A DNA stretch of 61,984 bases from Pseudomonadota bacterium. GTDB taxonomy: Bacteria > Myxococcota_A > Bradymonadia > Bradymonadales > GCA-2716585. Both the position numbers and the translations under genes were made by a program. Shown piece after piece: positions 8,242-16,801 of this stretch. The DNA is taken from positions 1-61,984 of the forward strand of contig SYOX01000012.1 of the NCBI GenBank assembly GCA_005804885.1, in the 5' to 3' direction. The notes beneath the pieces were generated by a model. The model was not told the DNA's origin. It searched no databases and saw nothing but the letters and a program-made list of their open reading frames with translations. Each line of letters begins with the position of its first letter. Position 1 is the stretch's first letter.

Positions 8242-8433
8242 ATGGCGCCTTCAACCGAGCTCTTGACCGTCAGGGAGGTCGCCCTCCGGCTGAACCTCTC
8301 GACCCAGACGGTCTACGTCTACATCAAGCGGGGGCTGCTCAGCAGCGTGCGCCTCTCTGCGCGCACCCTGCGCATCCCCGTCGAGTCCGTCGAGGCTTTT
8401 CTGGAGAAGGGCTACAAGGAGGCTGAACGATGA
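8242..8433 (+). CDS. excisionase-family helix-turn-helix protein
   Basis: A 63-residue MerR/excisionase-type winged-helix protein (HTH_17 pattern): LTVREVALRLNLSTQTVYVYI, then a wing with SVRLSARTLRIPVESVEAFLE. Such proteins act as recombination directionality factors or as small repressors. I chose the ATG at 8242 because of the GGAG site 7-10 bases upstream and because the conserved domain starts at once; longer frames extend antisense to another gene. It overlaps the BRO gene by ATGA. No integrase is visible nearby, so a role in excision is not proven. Confidence 0.75.
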   Translation: MAPSTELLTVREVALRLNLSTQTVYVYIKRGLLSSVRLSARTLRIPVESVEAFLEKGYKEAER

Positions 8434-9497
8434 ACGACATCATCAAGAGCTTCGACTTCGAGGGGTCCAGCGTCAACATCATCACCTACCGCGAGCGCCC
8501 CGTGTGGATCGCTCAGGAGGTGGGGGCGGCGCTGGGGTACAGCGATCCGAAGGTGCTCACCCGCAAGATCGGGATGGACTGGTCGGACGAGTTTGAGGAG
8601 GGAGCAGACTGCTTCAAGGTGGAGGGGGAGGAGCTGGACGGGCTGAAGTCACTGGTGTCCGAATCGGACACCAGTGGCCCCGATGCCACCCCCATCATCC
8701 ACCCCCGCACCCCTTCCCTCATCCTCCTGACCGAGAGCGGGGTCAACCTGGCCTGCACCCTGGCCCGCACCGACAAGGGCAAGCTCTTTCGTCGCTGGCT
8801 CGCTCGCGAGGTGCTCCCGGCCCTTCGGCGCGGCCAGATCCCCAAGGGGGCCACGGCGCGCAAGGCCAGGGGGGACGGAGGGGCGGCGCGCATCCACAGG
8901 GCGCTGGCGCTGCTCGACGCGCTGCGCAAGTGCGGGGGCATCTCGCAGCAGCAGCACGACGACGAGCTGGCCCACCTCTACGAAGAGGTCACGGGCAGGA
9001 GCGTGGCCGGTCGACATCCCGCGCCGCCTCCGCCTGTCGAGGTGCCCGCCAGCAAGCCCCAGAAGCCTCCCGTGCGCCGAAAGGCCCGCCAGATCAGCGC
9101 TCCGCAGTGGGCGCCGTGGCCTCCCCCCGCCCTCAAGGGGGCGCGGGTTCGCGGCACCGTGCGCCTGTCGGCCAAGGCGCTCAGGGTGGCCCAGGCCAGC
9201 GCCAAGGCGCGCTCGGTGCCTGTGGCTGTCTTCATCGAGGGGGCGCTCGCGGCCTGGATCAACCAGATGGAGGCCGAAGAGGTCGAGTGCTCCGATGGGA
9301 GGCGACGCTTCGTCAAGCAGGCCGGCGCGATGTTCTCTCGTCGAGGTGTCGACCCCAAGGGCGGCTGGGGGCCGGAGGGCGGGACCGAGGTCGAGGTGGA
9401 CGTGTGGCTCATCGGCACGCTGGCGGATGTGTGCGGGTGGACGGGGCGGGGCTTTGACGCGGCGCTCATCGAGGCGTTCGATGGGGAGGTGGAGTGA
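8430..9497 (+). CDS. BRO-family antirepressor-like protein
   Basis: A 355-residue protein. Residues 1-135 fit the Bro-N domain: FEGSSVNIITYRERPVWIAQEVGAALGY, a SLILLTESGVNLA segment and FRRWLAREVLPALR. Bro-N proteins are DNA-binding phage antirepressors or roadblock-type regulators. Around residues 165-190 is a module (ISQQQHDDELAHLYEEVTGR) also found in the protein at 11882. The C-terminal third has a basic RHH-like segment (VRLSAKALRVAQASAKAR) and an acidic tail domain of unknown type. Co-translated with the HTH gene, it probably forms the lysis-lysogeny or induction switch. Confidence 0.7.
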   Translation: MNDIIKSFDFEGSSVNIITYRERPVWIAQEVGAALGYSDPKVLTRKIGMDWSDEFEEGADCFKVEGEELDGLKSLVSESDTSGPDATPIIHPRTPSLILLTESGVNLACTLARTDKGKLFRRWLAREVLPALRRGQIPKGATARKARGDGGAARIHRALALLDALRKCGGISQQQHDDELAHLYEEVTGRSVAGRHPAPPPPVEVPASKPQKPPVRRKARQISAPQWAPWPPPALKGARVRGTVRLSAKALRVAQASAKARSVPVAVFIEGALAAWINQMEAEEVECSDGRRRFVKQAGAMFSRRGVDPKGGWGPEGGTEVEVDVWLIGTLADVCGWTGRGFDAALIEAFDGEVE

Positions 9498-9754
9498 TGG
9501 TCTGGGGGGAGGTCAACCACGAGGGGGTGCGGGAGATACTCGTCGTCGTCGAGGGGAGCTGCGCGCTGCACGGCGGGCGGGTGTGGCTGGAGATCCTGAC
9601 CGAGCTGGGCAAGAGGGGCCAGGCCGCGCCGCCGATGCGCTGGGGGCGCTGCTGGGTGCGGGGGCCGGGCTGGATGGCGTGGCGACCCCCGAGGGGGCGC
9701 GGGGGCTGGCGGCTGGCTGAGGTGGAGTTGACGGCGCCGGGGCAACAGGCGTAG
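9497..9754 (+). CDS. small hypothetical protein
   Basis: An 85-residue protein whose ATG at 9497 overlaps the BRO stop codon (TGATG). It is rich in Trp, Gly and Arg, with a strand-like N-terminus (VREILVVVEGSC). No family recognised. The position suggests translation coupled to the BRO gene. Confidence 0.5.
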   Translation: MVWGEVNHEGVREILVVVEGSCALHGGRVWLEILTELGKRGQAAPPMRWGRCWVRGPGWMAWRPPRGRGGWRLAEVELTAPGQQA

Positions 9755-9809
9755 TGTTTTGCTCGTGTGTTTGACTTGGGTGTCGCATTGCTTTTCGGAG
9801 GGTCAGGCC

Positions 9810-10091
9810 ATGGGGAGCGCGGACGGGATCGAGGCGCAGATCGCGGGGCGGGACGCGGAGATAGCGAGGCTCATGGCGCGCGTGGAGCTTCTGGAGAGCG
9901 GGCTGGGCCAGAAGATCGCGCAGCTCAGGGTGGTCGCGCGACTCAGAGCGCGCGTGGAGCTTCTGGAGGGCGCGCTGACCCATGTGGGCGCTGCGGCCAG
10001 GCGTGGACTGGAGATATCGGACGAGATCGCCAGCCCGACAAATACCGATAGCCACGAGATAGACGGCGCTATCTGGTCTTCGGAGACTTGA
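9810..10091 (+). CDS. small leucine-zipper coiled-coil protein
   Basis: A 93-residue protein starting at the ATG at 9810, preceded by GGAGGG at 9798-9803. Residues 8-70 form heptad repeats with a repeated unit ARVELLE (near residues 27-33 and again near 51-57), giving a parallel coiled coil. The tail is polar. It could be a dimerisation partner or small regulator. The stop codon touches the T-tract of a leftward terminator. Confidence 0.55.
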   Translation: MGSADGIEAQIAGRDAEIARLMARVELLESGLGQKIAQLRVVARLRARVELLEGALTHVGAAARRGLEISDEIASPTNTDSHEIDGAIWSSET

Positions 10092-10153
10092 AAAAAGAAG
10101 GGGCTCGCCGAGGGAAGGCGAGCCCCTTAAGAGGGAGGTGGTCTTGGGAACCT
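10091..10153 (-). ncRNA. candidate small RNA of about 60 nt
   Basis: On the minus strand, a promoter (10189-10160) is followed about 35 bases later by a terminator: stem GGGGCTCGCC/GGCGAGCCCC (10126-10117 with 10109-10100) and TTCTTTTTTC ending near 10091. Nothing codes between them. The single-stranded 5' part would contain ACCTCCCTC, complementary to strong ribosome binding sites (GAGGGAGG). Expression and targets are inference. Confidence 0.4.
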
Positions 10154-10159
10154 GCAAAC

Positions 10160-10189
10160 ATCATATGACACACGGACTGCCCAAGTCAA
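10160..10189 (-). promoter_or_regulatory. leftward promoter of the candidate small RNA
   Basis: Minus strand TTGACT (10189-10184) and TATGAT (10165-10160) are 18 bases apart. The start would be near 10153. Further right, AGGGCCGC/GCGGCCCT around 10210-10231 forms a separate hairpin in the leader of the next rightward gene. Confidence 0.45.
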
Positions 10190-10342
10190 CCATCTCTATC
10201 CATTCAACCAGGGCCGCGCTTGAGCGGCCCTCAACGGCGAGGAGGCGCGCACGGCGCCCCGACAGGTTCTCCATCGTCCGTGACGGGTTAGATGGGGCAA
10301 AGGGCCGGGGGCGCCGCAACTGCGCGGCTTTGAGGACAGGCA

Positions 10343-11839
10343 ATGCAATCCATTGACGACAGGATCATTGCGGCCCTGGAGGCAGGGCCGCTTCCCGTGG
10401 GGGATCTCGAAGCAGCGGTGGGCAAGCCCTTCAGCCTGCCCCCGGTCAAGACGCGCCTGCGCAAGAGGGGCCTGACCCTGGTGCGCGAGGGGGATCTGCT
10501 CAGGCTGGAAGCGGCGGGCGGCGCCTCGAAGGTCCGCTGGGTCAAGCCGGGCGAGCTGCTGGCCTTGCCCGCGCTCCAGTGCCGCGCGTCGGGGATCGAT
10601 CTGGTATCGGTGGCCGCCTACGCCGAGGCCATGCGGGAGGCTGGCGGCTGGGGCTCCTTCCCGCCCATGATCGCCTTCGAGGGGAACGGCGCCGGGATCT
10701 TGCTCGCCAGCGGCTTCCATCGCCGCGAGGCGGCGCTGGCTGCGGGTGTCGATCCGGTTCCCGTGGAGGTCAGGCCAGGCGGGATGAGAGAGGCGCTCGT
10801 CTTCTCGGCGGGCGAGAACGCCGAGCACGGGCTTCCTCGCACCAACGAGGACAAGAGGCGCTCAGTCGAGGTCCTCCTCGACGATGAGGAGTGGAGCGCG
10901 TGGCCTGATCGCCAGATCGCCCAGGCCGCTCGCGTCTCGCACACCTTCGTCGCCAACCTGCGCCGCCAGAGGGCCGAGCGCGAGAGGGTTGATGAGCCCG
11001 CCGAGGGGGCTCGGGCGGTCGGCGGCAACGTTGCCGCCTCGGAAGATGCGCGGTGCGAGAGGACCGTGGACTTGTTCGAGGGCTCGACCCTGGGCGCGGC
11101 GCGGGCGGTCGTCGATAACACGCGCGACGGGGGCGATGCCGACAACGACTGCGACGACGACGACTGCGACGACCGCGAAGGCGACGACGACTGCGACGGC
11201 TTCGACGGCGATCTCGATCCCCTCGACATCAGCGCATCCGATCGCGCCCGACTGCGCGCCCACGGCCAGGAGATCGCGCGGGCGACGCTGGCCTCGTCGG
11301 AGTCCAACGAGTGGTACACGCCCGACTGGATATTGGAGGCGGGCCGCAAGGCCCTCGGCGGCGAGTTCGAGCTGGACCCGGCCTCGTGCGAGGCCGCCAA
11401 CGCGCGGGTTCGCGCCGGGCGCTTCTTCGGCTTGGAAGACGACGGGCTCGGCCAGCCGTGGATCTGCGAGAGGCTGTGGCTCAACCCGCCCTACGGCGGC
11501 CAGACCTCTGAGTGGGTCGGCCAGCTCGTCTTTCGCCACAAGGGCGGCCAGGTGGGCTCGGCGCTCGCCCTCGTCAACGCGGTGCCTGATCGAAGCTGGT
11601 TCGATCGCCTGTGGGCGGCGTCGGCGGCGGTCTGCTTCCTGTCGGAGCGGGTGCGCTTCTCGGGGCCTGGGGGCGAGGCCGGTTCGAGGCCAACGCACCC
11701 GAGCGCCCTCTTCCTGCTGACGACGGGGAGGGTGGCGCCCTTCTGCGCCGCCTTCAAGGGTCACGGTCGGATCGTCCTGTCGGTGGAGTCCGCGCGGGCG
11801 ATGGGCGAACTGCACGCCGAGGTGCGCATCGCGCTGTAG
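10343..11839 (+). CDS. ParB-like/phage Dam methyltransferase fusion
   Basis: A 498-residue two-domain protein. The N-terminal part (about 60-200) is ParB/sulfiredoxin-like, with the GFHRREAAL box near residues 124-132 followed by an HTH-like stretch (DRQIAQAARVSHTFVANLRRQ). The C-terminal part (about 318-495) is a phage-type DNA N6-adenine methyltransferase: SNEWYTPDWIL, FELDPAS, and catalytic NPPYG starting at residue 381. Between them is an unusual Asp/Cys-rich linker (about 262-295). ParB-Dam fusions are known in phages, where they may mark or protect DNA. First gene of the replication group. Confidence 0.85.
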   Translation: MQSIDDRIIAALEAGPLPVGDLEAAVGKPFSLPPVKTRLRKRGLTLVREGDLLRLEAAGGASKVRWVKPGELLALPALQCRASGIDLVSVAAYAEAMREAGGWGSFPPMIAFEGNGAGILLASGFHRREAALAAGVDPVPVEVRPGGMREALVFSAGENAEHGLPRTNEDKRRSVEVLLDDEEWSAWPDRQIAQAARVSHTFVANLRRQRAERERVDEPAEGARAVGGNVAASEDARCERTVDLFEGSTLGAARAVVDNTRDGGDADNDCDDDDCDDREGDDDCDGFDGDLDPLDISASDRARLRAHGQEIARATLASSESNEWYTPDWILEAGRKALGGEFELDPASCEAANARVRAGRFFGLEDDGLGQPWICERLWLNPPYGGQTSEWVGQLVFRHKGGQVGSALALVNAVPDRSWFDRLWAASAAVCFLSERVRFSGPGGEAGSRPTHPSALFLLTTGRVAPFCAAFKGHGRIVLSVESARAMGELHAEVRIAL

Positions 11840-11881
11840 GGGTCTTCGAGGCTGGTTCATGGATCGAGGGAGGTGAAGGTC

Positions 11882-12442
11882 ATGGACGCAAAGGTCATCG
11901 ATATCGATCGGAAGGGCGCCGGGGTGGCGCGGGATCTGGGCAAGGGGCCGCAGCAGGGGGTCTTGTGGCCGATGGAGTCGGCGAGCAAGGGGGCGCGGCG
12001 CACCAACCGCCCCTCCGAGCTGGCGCTGCGGCTGCTCGATCGGATGAAGAAGGGCAAGCAGATCAGCGAGGGCTTCTACCAGCAGGAGATCGCCGCGCTC
12101 TACAGTTCGGTCACGGGCAGGCCCGTTGTGCAGCGCCGGGAGTGCGGGCAGATCGAGTGCGGGCAGGTCGAGGGCCTCGATGGTGATCCCTGGCGCGAGG
12201 CCTTCCTTTCGGCGTGGAGAGGGCGCTTCGAGGGTTCGGCGGTGTCGGTCCTGGATCTGGCGATGCTGCTCGATGACCCGCGTGTGGCGGTGGCAAGGCC
12301 GCCCTGGGGCGAGTACCGCTACGATCGGGCGCTGACGACTTCGCTCGGGCTCTGGCTCAAGGGCGTCGATGAGGTCGAGCGCGTCGGCAGGGATCGCATG
12401 ACGCGGCGCTCGCTGTACCGCCTCAAGGGGGCGCGGACGTGA
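11882..12442 (+). CDS. hypothetical replication-associated protein
   Basis: A 186-residue protein; ATG at 11882 is chosen over GTG at 11873 because GGGAGG lies at a proper distance. Residues 55-85 contain ISEGFYQQEIAALYSSVTGR, matching a module in the BRO-like protein at 8430. The C-terminal RDRMTRRSLYRL matches the very end of the primase-helicase (KDRATRRRLYRL). It overlaps that gene by GTGA. No catalytic motif is visible. The shared pieces suggest a helper or adaptor for the replication proteins. Confidence 0.6.
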   Translation: MDAKVIDIDRKGAGVARDLGKGPQQGVLWPMESASKGARRTNRPSELALRLLDRMKKGKQISEGFYQQEIAALYSSVTGRPVVQRRECGQIECGQVEGLDGDPWREAFLSAWRGRFEGSAVSVLDLAMLLDDPRVAVARPPWGEYRYDRALTTSLGLWLKGVDEVERVGRDRMTRRSLYRLKGART

Positions 12443-15312
12443 CGGCGCTCCTTCTGGACGATGAGCCCTGCCCCTCAGAGGGCGGCTGCGCCTTGACCGT
12501 CTTGCGCTCGCTCGGCGGCAAGCGGCTCACCAAACTGCACGCAAGGGGCGAGGGCGGGATCGAGACCATCCCCTACGACCGGGCGGGGTGGTTCGAGGCC
12601 ACCGAGTTTCCACTCGGCAGCAAGGAGGAGCTGCTCGACGCCCTGGAGCTGCTCAACGACGAGCCGAGCTCGTGCGTGGTGCGCGGGGGGCTGCTCCCCG
12701 GCGTCAGCCCAGGCCGGATACGCCGCACCCTCTTTGCCGACGACGAGGGGCGCGGACCCTTCTTGCGCGACGCCGAGCGGCGCTGGTTCTGCCTCGACGT
12801 GGACGGCCTCAAGATCCCTCGCCGTGTCGATGTCGAGGACCAGCTCGCCCTGCTGGGCTTCGTCAGCGGCCAGCTGCCCGACGAGCTCTCCGAGGCGGGC
12901 TTCATCCTCCAATGGTCGGCGTCGAGCTTCGTCTACGGGGCGCGGGATCTCAGGGCCCACCTGTGGTTCTGGCTCGATGAGCCGCTTGCCTGCGCCCCGC
13001 TGGCGCTTCGGGCCGCCGAGTGGACGATCGGCCGGCCCTGGCTCGACACCTCCACGATCCGAAGCGCCAACCAGATCCATTACACCGCAAGCCCCGTCTT
13101 TCGGGACCTCGATGATCCCGTCAAGGGGAGGCGCGTGGTGCCCTTCTGGAGCCTTGGCTCGGTGGTCCTGCGCGGCGTGGCTGAGGACTGGCAGGCGGCC
13201 ATCGAGGCTCGATCCAGGCGCATGGCTCGGGTCACTCCTCGCTCGGTGGCGGGATCGTCGAGGTGGCGCCACGCCCAGGAGGCGCTTCGCCACCTCGACG
13301 CCGACTGCGGCTACGAGGACTGGCGAGGCGTCATGTTCGCGCTGCATTCGGAGTGGCCGGAGGAAGGGCTGGAACTCTTTGATGCGTGGTCGAGCGGCGG
13401 CAGCAAGTACAAGGCGGGCGTGTGCGATTACATGTGGCGCTCGTGCCGCGACGGGAGAGGGGCGCAGGGCTCGATCAGCCTCGACAGCCTCTTCTGGCAG
13501 GCGCAGCAGGCCGGATGGAAGCCCCTGCCCGACTCGGCCATCCCCCAAGGGCCTGAGACAAGGGCTGACTGGACTGCCGACCGCGACCCCGGCGAGCCGC
13601 CTGCGTGGCTCGACGCGCCCGAGGTGGAGGCCGCCTCCTGCGAGGGGCGCGGTGTCCCAGAAGGGCCGCCCGAGGCGCTCGATGACGACTTCTTCCCCGA
13701 GCTGGTCAAGGGCCTTGAGCAAGGGGGCGAAGGGCCTCCTTCGGACAAAGGCAAAGGCGGCGGGGGCGGCGGGAGCGGCGACCAGGACGGCCGCCCGGTG
13801 CATGCGCTCGAAGGCGACCTGTTCATGTGCGCCCAGACCTTGATCAGGTGCCTGGACGACATCAACGAAGGCGACCCCGTGGTGATGCGCCGGGGCCTTG
13901 TGGCCGTGCGGCTGCTTCGCAACCGGGGCTCCGTGCAGGTCTGCGATGTCACCCCCAAGATCCTGCGGGTGGAGCTCCAGACCCGCCACGCCTTCGAAGC
14001 CTACAACCCGAAGGCCGACGCCTACACGATCAAGAACCTCCCGGTGGAGCTGTGCGAGTTCGTGCTTGAGGGCGCCGACCTGGCCCTGCCCCCGCTGGAG
14101 CGGATCGTGAGAACCCCGACGATCACGGCCTCGGGCGAGCTGCTGGTTCGCGAGGGCTACGTCGGGGAGCTCGCCGCGTGGGTGGACTTCGGCGGCTTTG
14201 ACCCCGGCCTCGTCAACCTCGCGCCCGATGAGGATGATCTGGACGAGGCGCTGCGCTTCATCAACCGCGAGCTCCTGGCCGACTTTCCCTTCGCCGACGA
14301 GGCCAGCCGCACCCACGCCATCTGCCTTGCGCTCTTGCCCCTCGTTCGGCTCGCCATCGACGGCTGCACCCCGCTGCACATGGTCACGGCCCCGCTGCCG
14401 AGATCGGGCAAGGGCAAGCTCATCAACACCATCTGCCGCGCCACCGTGGGGCACGACGCGGACCTTCTGCCGCCTGCGGACGGCAATGAGGAGTGGCGCA
14501 AGAAGATCACGGCCAAGCTCAAGGCCGCCCCGAGCGTCATCAACATCGACAACCTCGACCCCAAGAGCGAGGTCGACTCAGGCGCTCTGGCCTCGATGCT
14601 CACCTCCCCGATCTGGACGGATCGGGAGTTGGGCTCGTCGAGGGAGGTCAGCGTGCCCAACGAGGCGATCTGGTGCGCGACGGGCAACAACCCGTCGATG
14701 TCGCGGGAGCTGGCCGACAGGTGTGTCTCGATCCACCTCGACCCGAAGGTGCCCGACCCTTCCGAGAGGGCGGGCTTTCGCCACGATCCCATCGAGGCGT
14801 GGGCGCTGCTGGCGAGGGGCGAGGCCGTCAGGGCGCTGTTGACCGTGGTGATGTTCTGGGTCAGGGCCGGGATGCCGCGCTCGGCGGCCAGGCTCGGCGG
14901 CTTTGAGGCGTGGGCCGCGACGATGGGCGGGATCTGCGAGGCGGTCGGACTGCCCGATTTTCTGGGCAACCGTCGCTGGCTCCGAAGGCGTGCGGACAGA
15001 GGCACTGAGGAGTGGGGCGAGTTCCTGTCAGGGTGGTGGGCCGCGCACGCCAACGCCCCCGTGTCCACGACGATGCTCCTGGCCCTGTGCGACGGCGGAG
15101 GGTTCCTGGCGGAGTTGTTGTCGAAGGCTGACAGCGAGAGCGCGAGGGGGCTGTCAACGAAGCTGGGGATGACGCTGGCTGAGCACGCCGATCGGATCTT
15201 CGCCGTCGAGACGGACGAGGGCGAGCGACTGCTCAAGCTGGTTCAGTCGGGCAAGGACAGAGCCACGCGGCGGCGCCTCTACAGGCTGACGGCGCAGGAG
15301 GCGGCGCCGTGA
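12439..15312 (+). CDS. phage-type primase-helicase
   Basis: A 957-residue replication protein. The N-terminal 275 residues look like a divergent primase core (RRWFCLDVDG near residues 111-120). Residues 275-345 fit a PriCT-type primase C-terminal domain (LDADCGYEDWRGVMFALHSE, then DAWSSGG, SKYKAG). After a Gly-rich acidic linker comes an AAA+/SF3-like helicase with Walker A PRSGKGK (about 655), Walker B INIDNLD (about 700) and a sensor-1-like CATGNNP. Start is GTG at 12439, overlapping the gene before. It ends inside the first of the inverted 11-bp repeats, as expected for an initiator next to its origin. Confidence 0.8.
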   Translation: MTALLLDDEPCPSEGGCALTVLRSLGGKRLTKLHARGEGGIETIPYDRAGWFEATEFPLGSKEELLDALELLNDEPSSCVVRGGLLPGVSPGRIRRTLFADDEGRGPFLRDAERRWFCLDVDGLKIPRRVDVEDQLALLGFVSGQLPDELSEAGFILQWSASSFVYGARDLRAHLWFWLDEPLACAPLALRAAEWTIGRPWLDTSTIRSANQIHYTASPVFRDLDDPVKGRRVVPFWSLGSVVLRGVAEDWQAAIEARSRRMARVTPRSVAGSSRWRHAQEALRHLDADCGYEDWRGVMFALHSEWPEEGLELFDAWSSGGSKYKAGVCDYMWRSCRDGRGAQGSISLDSLFWQAQQAGWKPLPDSAIPQGPETRADWTADRDPGEPPAWLDAPEVEAASCEGRGVPEGPPEALDDDFFPELVKGLEQGGEGPPSDKGKGGGGGGSGDQDGRPVHALEGDLFMCAQTLIRCLDDINEGDPVVMRRGLVAVRLLRNRGSVQVCDVTPKILRVELQTRHAFEAYNPKADAYTIKNLPVELCEFVLEGADLALPPLERIVRTPTITASGELLVREGYVGELAAWVDFGGFDPGLVNLAPDEDDLDEALRFINRELLADFPFADEASRTHAICLALLPLVRLAIDGCTPLHMVTAPLPRSGKGKLINTICRATVGHDADLLPPADGNEEWRKKITAKLKAAPSVINIDNLDPKSEVDSGALASMLTSPIWTDRELGSSREVSVPNEAIWCATGNNPSMSRELADRCVSIHLDPKVPDPSERAGFRHDPIEAWALLARGEAVRALLTVVMFWVRAGMPRSAARLGGFEAWAATMGGICEAVGLPDFLGNRRWLRRRADRGTEEWGEFLSGWWAAHANAPVSTTMLLALCDGGGFLAELLSKADSESARGLSTKLGMTLAEHADRIFAVETDEGERLLKLVQSGKDRATRRRLYRLTAQEAAP

Positions 15313-15578
15313 AGACCCTGCGAAGCCCTTTGCGAAGACCCTGCGAAGACCCTGCGCCCCCGATGCGACGGGGTTCCGAAGACCCTGAAGACCCTGGCCT
15401 CGACCCTGGCCCGCCTCGCTTGCGCAGCGCGCCTTTCAAAACCCCAAGGGCGATCTCTCTCGCGCGTAGGGTTGGAGTTAAGGTCTTCAGGTCTTCGGGA
15501 GCCCGTGAACATCGGGATCGAGGGTCTTCGCAGGGTCTTCGCAGGGCCTTCGCAGGGTCTTCGCAGGGCCTTCGCAAC
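15311..15578. repeat. inverted 11-bp iteron arrays, candidate replication origin
   Basis: At the left, GCGAAGACCCT-type units repeat with an 11-bp period (15311-15353). At the right, the reverse complement CGCAGGGTCTT repeats about five times with the same period (15519-15572, with CC variants in units 3 and 5). Inside, CCGAAGACC plus TGAAGACC at about 15376-15394 is mirrored at about 15480-15498. The two halves could pair into a long cruciform. The array begins at the stop codon of the primase-helicase gene. Iterons beside an initiator gene are typical of origins; a partition site is the alternative. Confidence 0.6.
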
Positions 15579-15618
15579 AACACTATCGAAGGATCGCTTC
15601 ACAGCATGAGGTCGCGCC

Positions 15619-16530
15619 ATGAGACTGCCCCAGATCCCCGACCTGCGACTTCGCGTCATGCGTGCAGCAGAAGCCGTCGCAGAAGAAGGCCGCTACGTCT
15701 GGATATGGCCGACGCTGGCCCGACACATCACCGTCCGCAACCCCCACACAGGGGAGCCCTGCACCTGCACGGCCGAATGGCTGCGGCTCCTGTGCGCCCA
15801 GCAAGGGATAGGGCTGTGGCAGCTTCAGGCGTGGGGGCGGGAGGGCAAGTGGTACGAGGTGGCGATGCGCGGCGGCAAGCCGCACCGCTTCTGCCCCTCG
15901 GACGGGGAGCTGGCCCCCGGCGTCAAGCGCAAGGCGACAGGGGCAGGCGAGGTCGAGATCGTCGAGAGGCCCGCGACCTTTGCCGCGATCGACCTGGAGT
16001 TCACCAGCTCGGGCAAGGACGGGCGGATCATCGAGGTGGGCGTGGTCGTCTTCTCGGACGGGGAGGTCGTCGATTCGAGGTCCACCCTGGTCAACCCCGA
16101 GATCCCGATCCCGCCCATCGTCCAGAAAGTCACGGGGCTGACGCAGGGCGACGTGTACCGAGCGCCTGTGTTCGCCGCTGTGGCGCCCGCGCTCAAGATC
16201 TATCTTGAGCGGGCGGGGTGCGTCGTGTCGCACTCCAGCGTCGATGAGCGCGTCCTGGGGCACGCCTTTGGGCAGCTCGGGCAGGCTCCGCCGTCTGTCG
16301 AATGGGTGGACTCGCTGGCGCGGGCAAAGAAGCTGGCCCGCGCGGGCCTCATCGACGCGCCCGACAACAAGCTCTCGACCCTGTGCCGCCATCTGGCGAT
16401 CGACACGGGCGATGGAGCGTGGCACCGGGCCGAGAAGGACGCGAGGGCCTGCGGGCTCTTGCTGTTGGAGATGGACCGGCGGGCGAAGATCGCGGGGGAG
16501 CAGCGGGGGCTGTTTGAGAGAGTAGCATGA
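15619..16530 (+). CDS. DnaQ-family 3'-5' exonuclease
   Basis: A 303-residue protein. Residues 120-290 form a DEDDh exonuclease: Exo I IDLEF (D125, E127), Exo II SVDERVL (D209) and Exo III H269 with D274 in WHRAEKDA. The N-terminal 115 residues form an extra domain of unknown type with a CxC pair. Such enzymes proofread or trim DNA; no DNA polymerase gene is seen beside it, so it may work with the host polymerase or in end processing. It follows the repeat arrays, and two copies of the dispersed hairpin repeat follow its stop. Confidence 0.85.
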   Translation: MRLPQIPDLRLRVMRAAEAVAEEGRYVWIWPTLARHITVRNPHTGEPCTCTAEWLRLLCAQQGIGLWQLQAWGREGKWYEVAMRGGKPHRFCPSDGELAPGVKRKATGAGEVEIVERPATFAAIDLEFTSSGKDGRIIEVGVVVFSDGEVVDSRSTLVNPEIPIPPIVQKVTGLTQGDVYRAPVFAAVAPALKIYLERAGCVVSHSSVDERVLGHAFGQLGQAPPSVEWVDSLARAKKLARAGLIDAPDNKLSTLCRHLAIDTGDGAWHRAEKDARACGLLLLEMDRRAKIAGEQRGLFERVA

Positions 16531-16538
16531 AGATCGAT

Positions 16539-16574
16539 GCCCGCAGACCGCTGTGATCGGCTTCGGCCGTTGAG
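16539..16574 (+). repeat. dispersed UUCG-hairpin repeat, copy 2
   Basis: Core GTGATCGGCTTCGGCCG with stem CGGC (16558-16561), TTCG loop, GCCG (16566-16569). It lies 8 bases after the exonuclease stop codon. Confidence 0.6.
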
Positions 16575-16605
16575 AACAAAGTAGACCGATCTGGCCCTTG
16601 ACCCC

Positions 16606-16645
16606 GCATCCGCAGACCGTTGTGATCGGCTTCGGTCGTTGAGCA
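16606..16645 (+). repeat. dispersed UUCG-hairpin repeat, copy 3
   Basis: Core GTGATCGGCTTCGGTCG; the right arm is GTCG, so the stem keeps a G-U pair. The 5' flank (CCCGCATCCGCAGACC) is close to that of copy 1. Confidence 0.6.
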
Positions 16646-16752
16646 TAAGCGGTGTGGGCACACCAGGCGCTCGATGGCCGAGTGAGGGGCTTGGTGCGGA
16701 GAATAAGGGCCACCCAATCGGTCTTGTCCCGCCCGACACAGGACAACCTTAG

Positions 16753-16801
16753 GTCAAGGGCTACCTTGACGCGCACGCATAGTGCACATATTCATTGTGC
16801 A
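16753..16801 (+). promoter_or_regulatory. promoter with two palindromes
   Basis: TTGACG (16766-16771) and TATTCA (16789-16794) are 17 bases apart. GTCAAGG/CCTTGAC (16753-16759 with 16764-16770) overlaps the -35 box and TGCACA/TGTGCA (16783-16788 with 16796-16801) overlaps the -10 box. Either could be an operator for the two-gene unit at 16842-17725. Confidence 0.5.

Noticed and set aside
7519..8433. 304-residue protein including the excisionase-like HTH
   Set aside because: The first 240 residues have no coherent pattern, cross a strong terminator and run antisense to a better small gene. Only the last 63 residues are real.
12475..14454. Long leftward open frame (659 residues)
   Set aside because: Antisense to the primase-helicase, whose motifs are clear; long antisense frames are expected at this GC content.
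15311..15578. CRISPR array
   Set aside because: The 11-bp units are directly adjacent without spacers, and the two halves are inverted.
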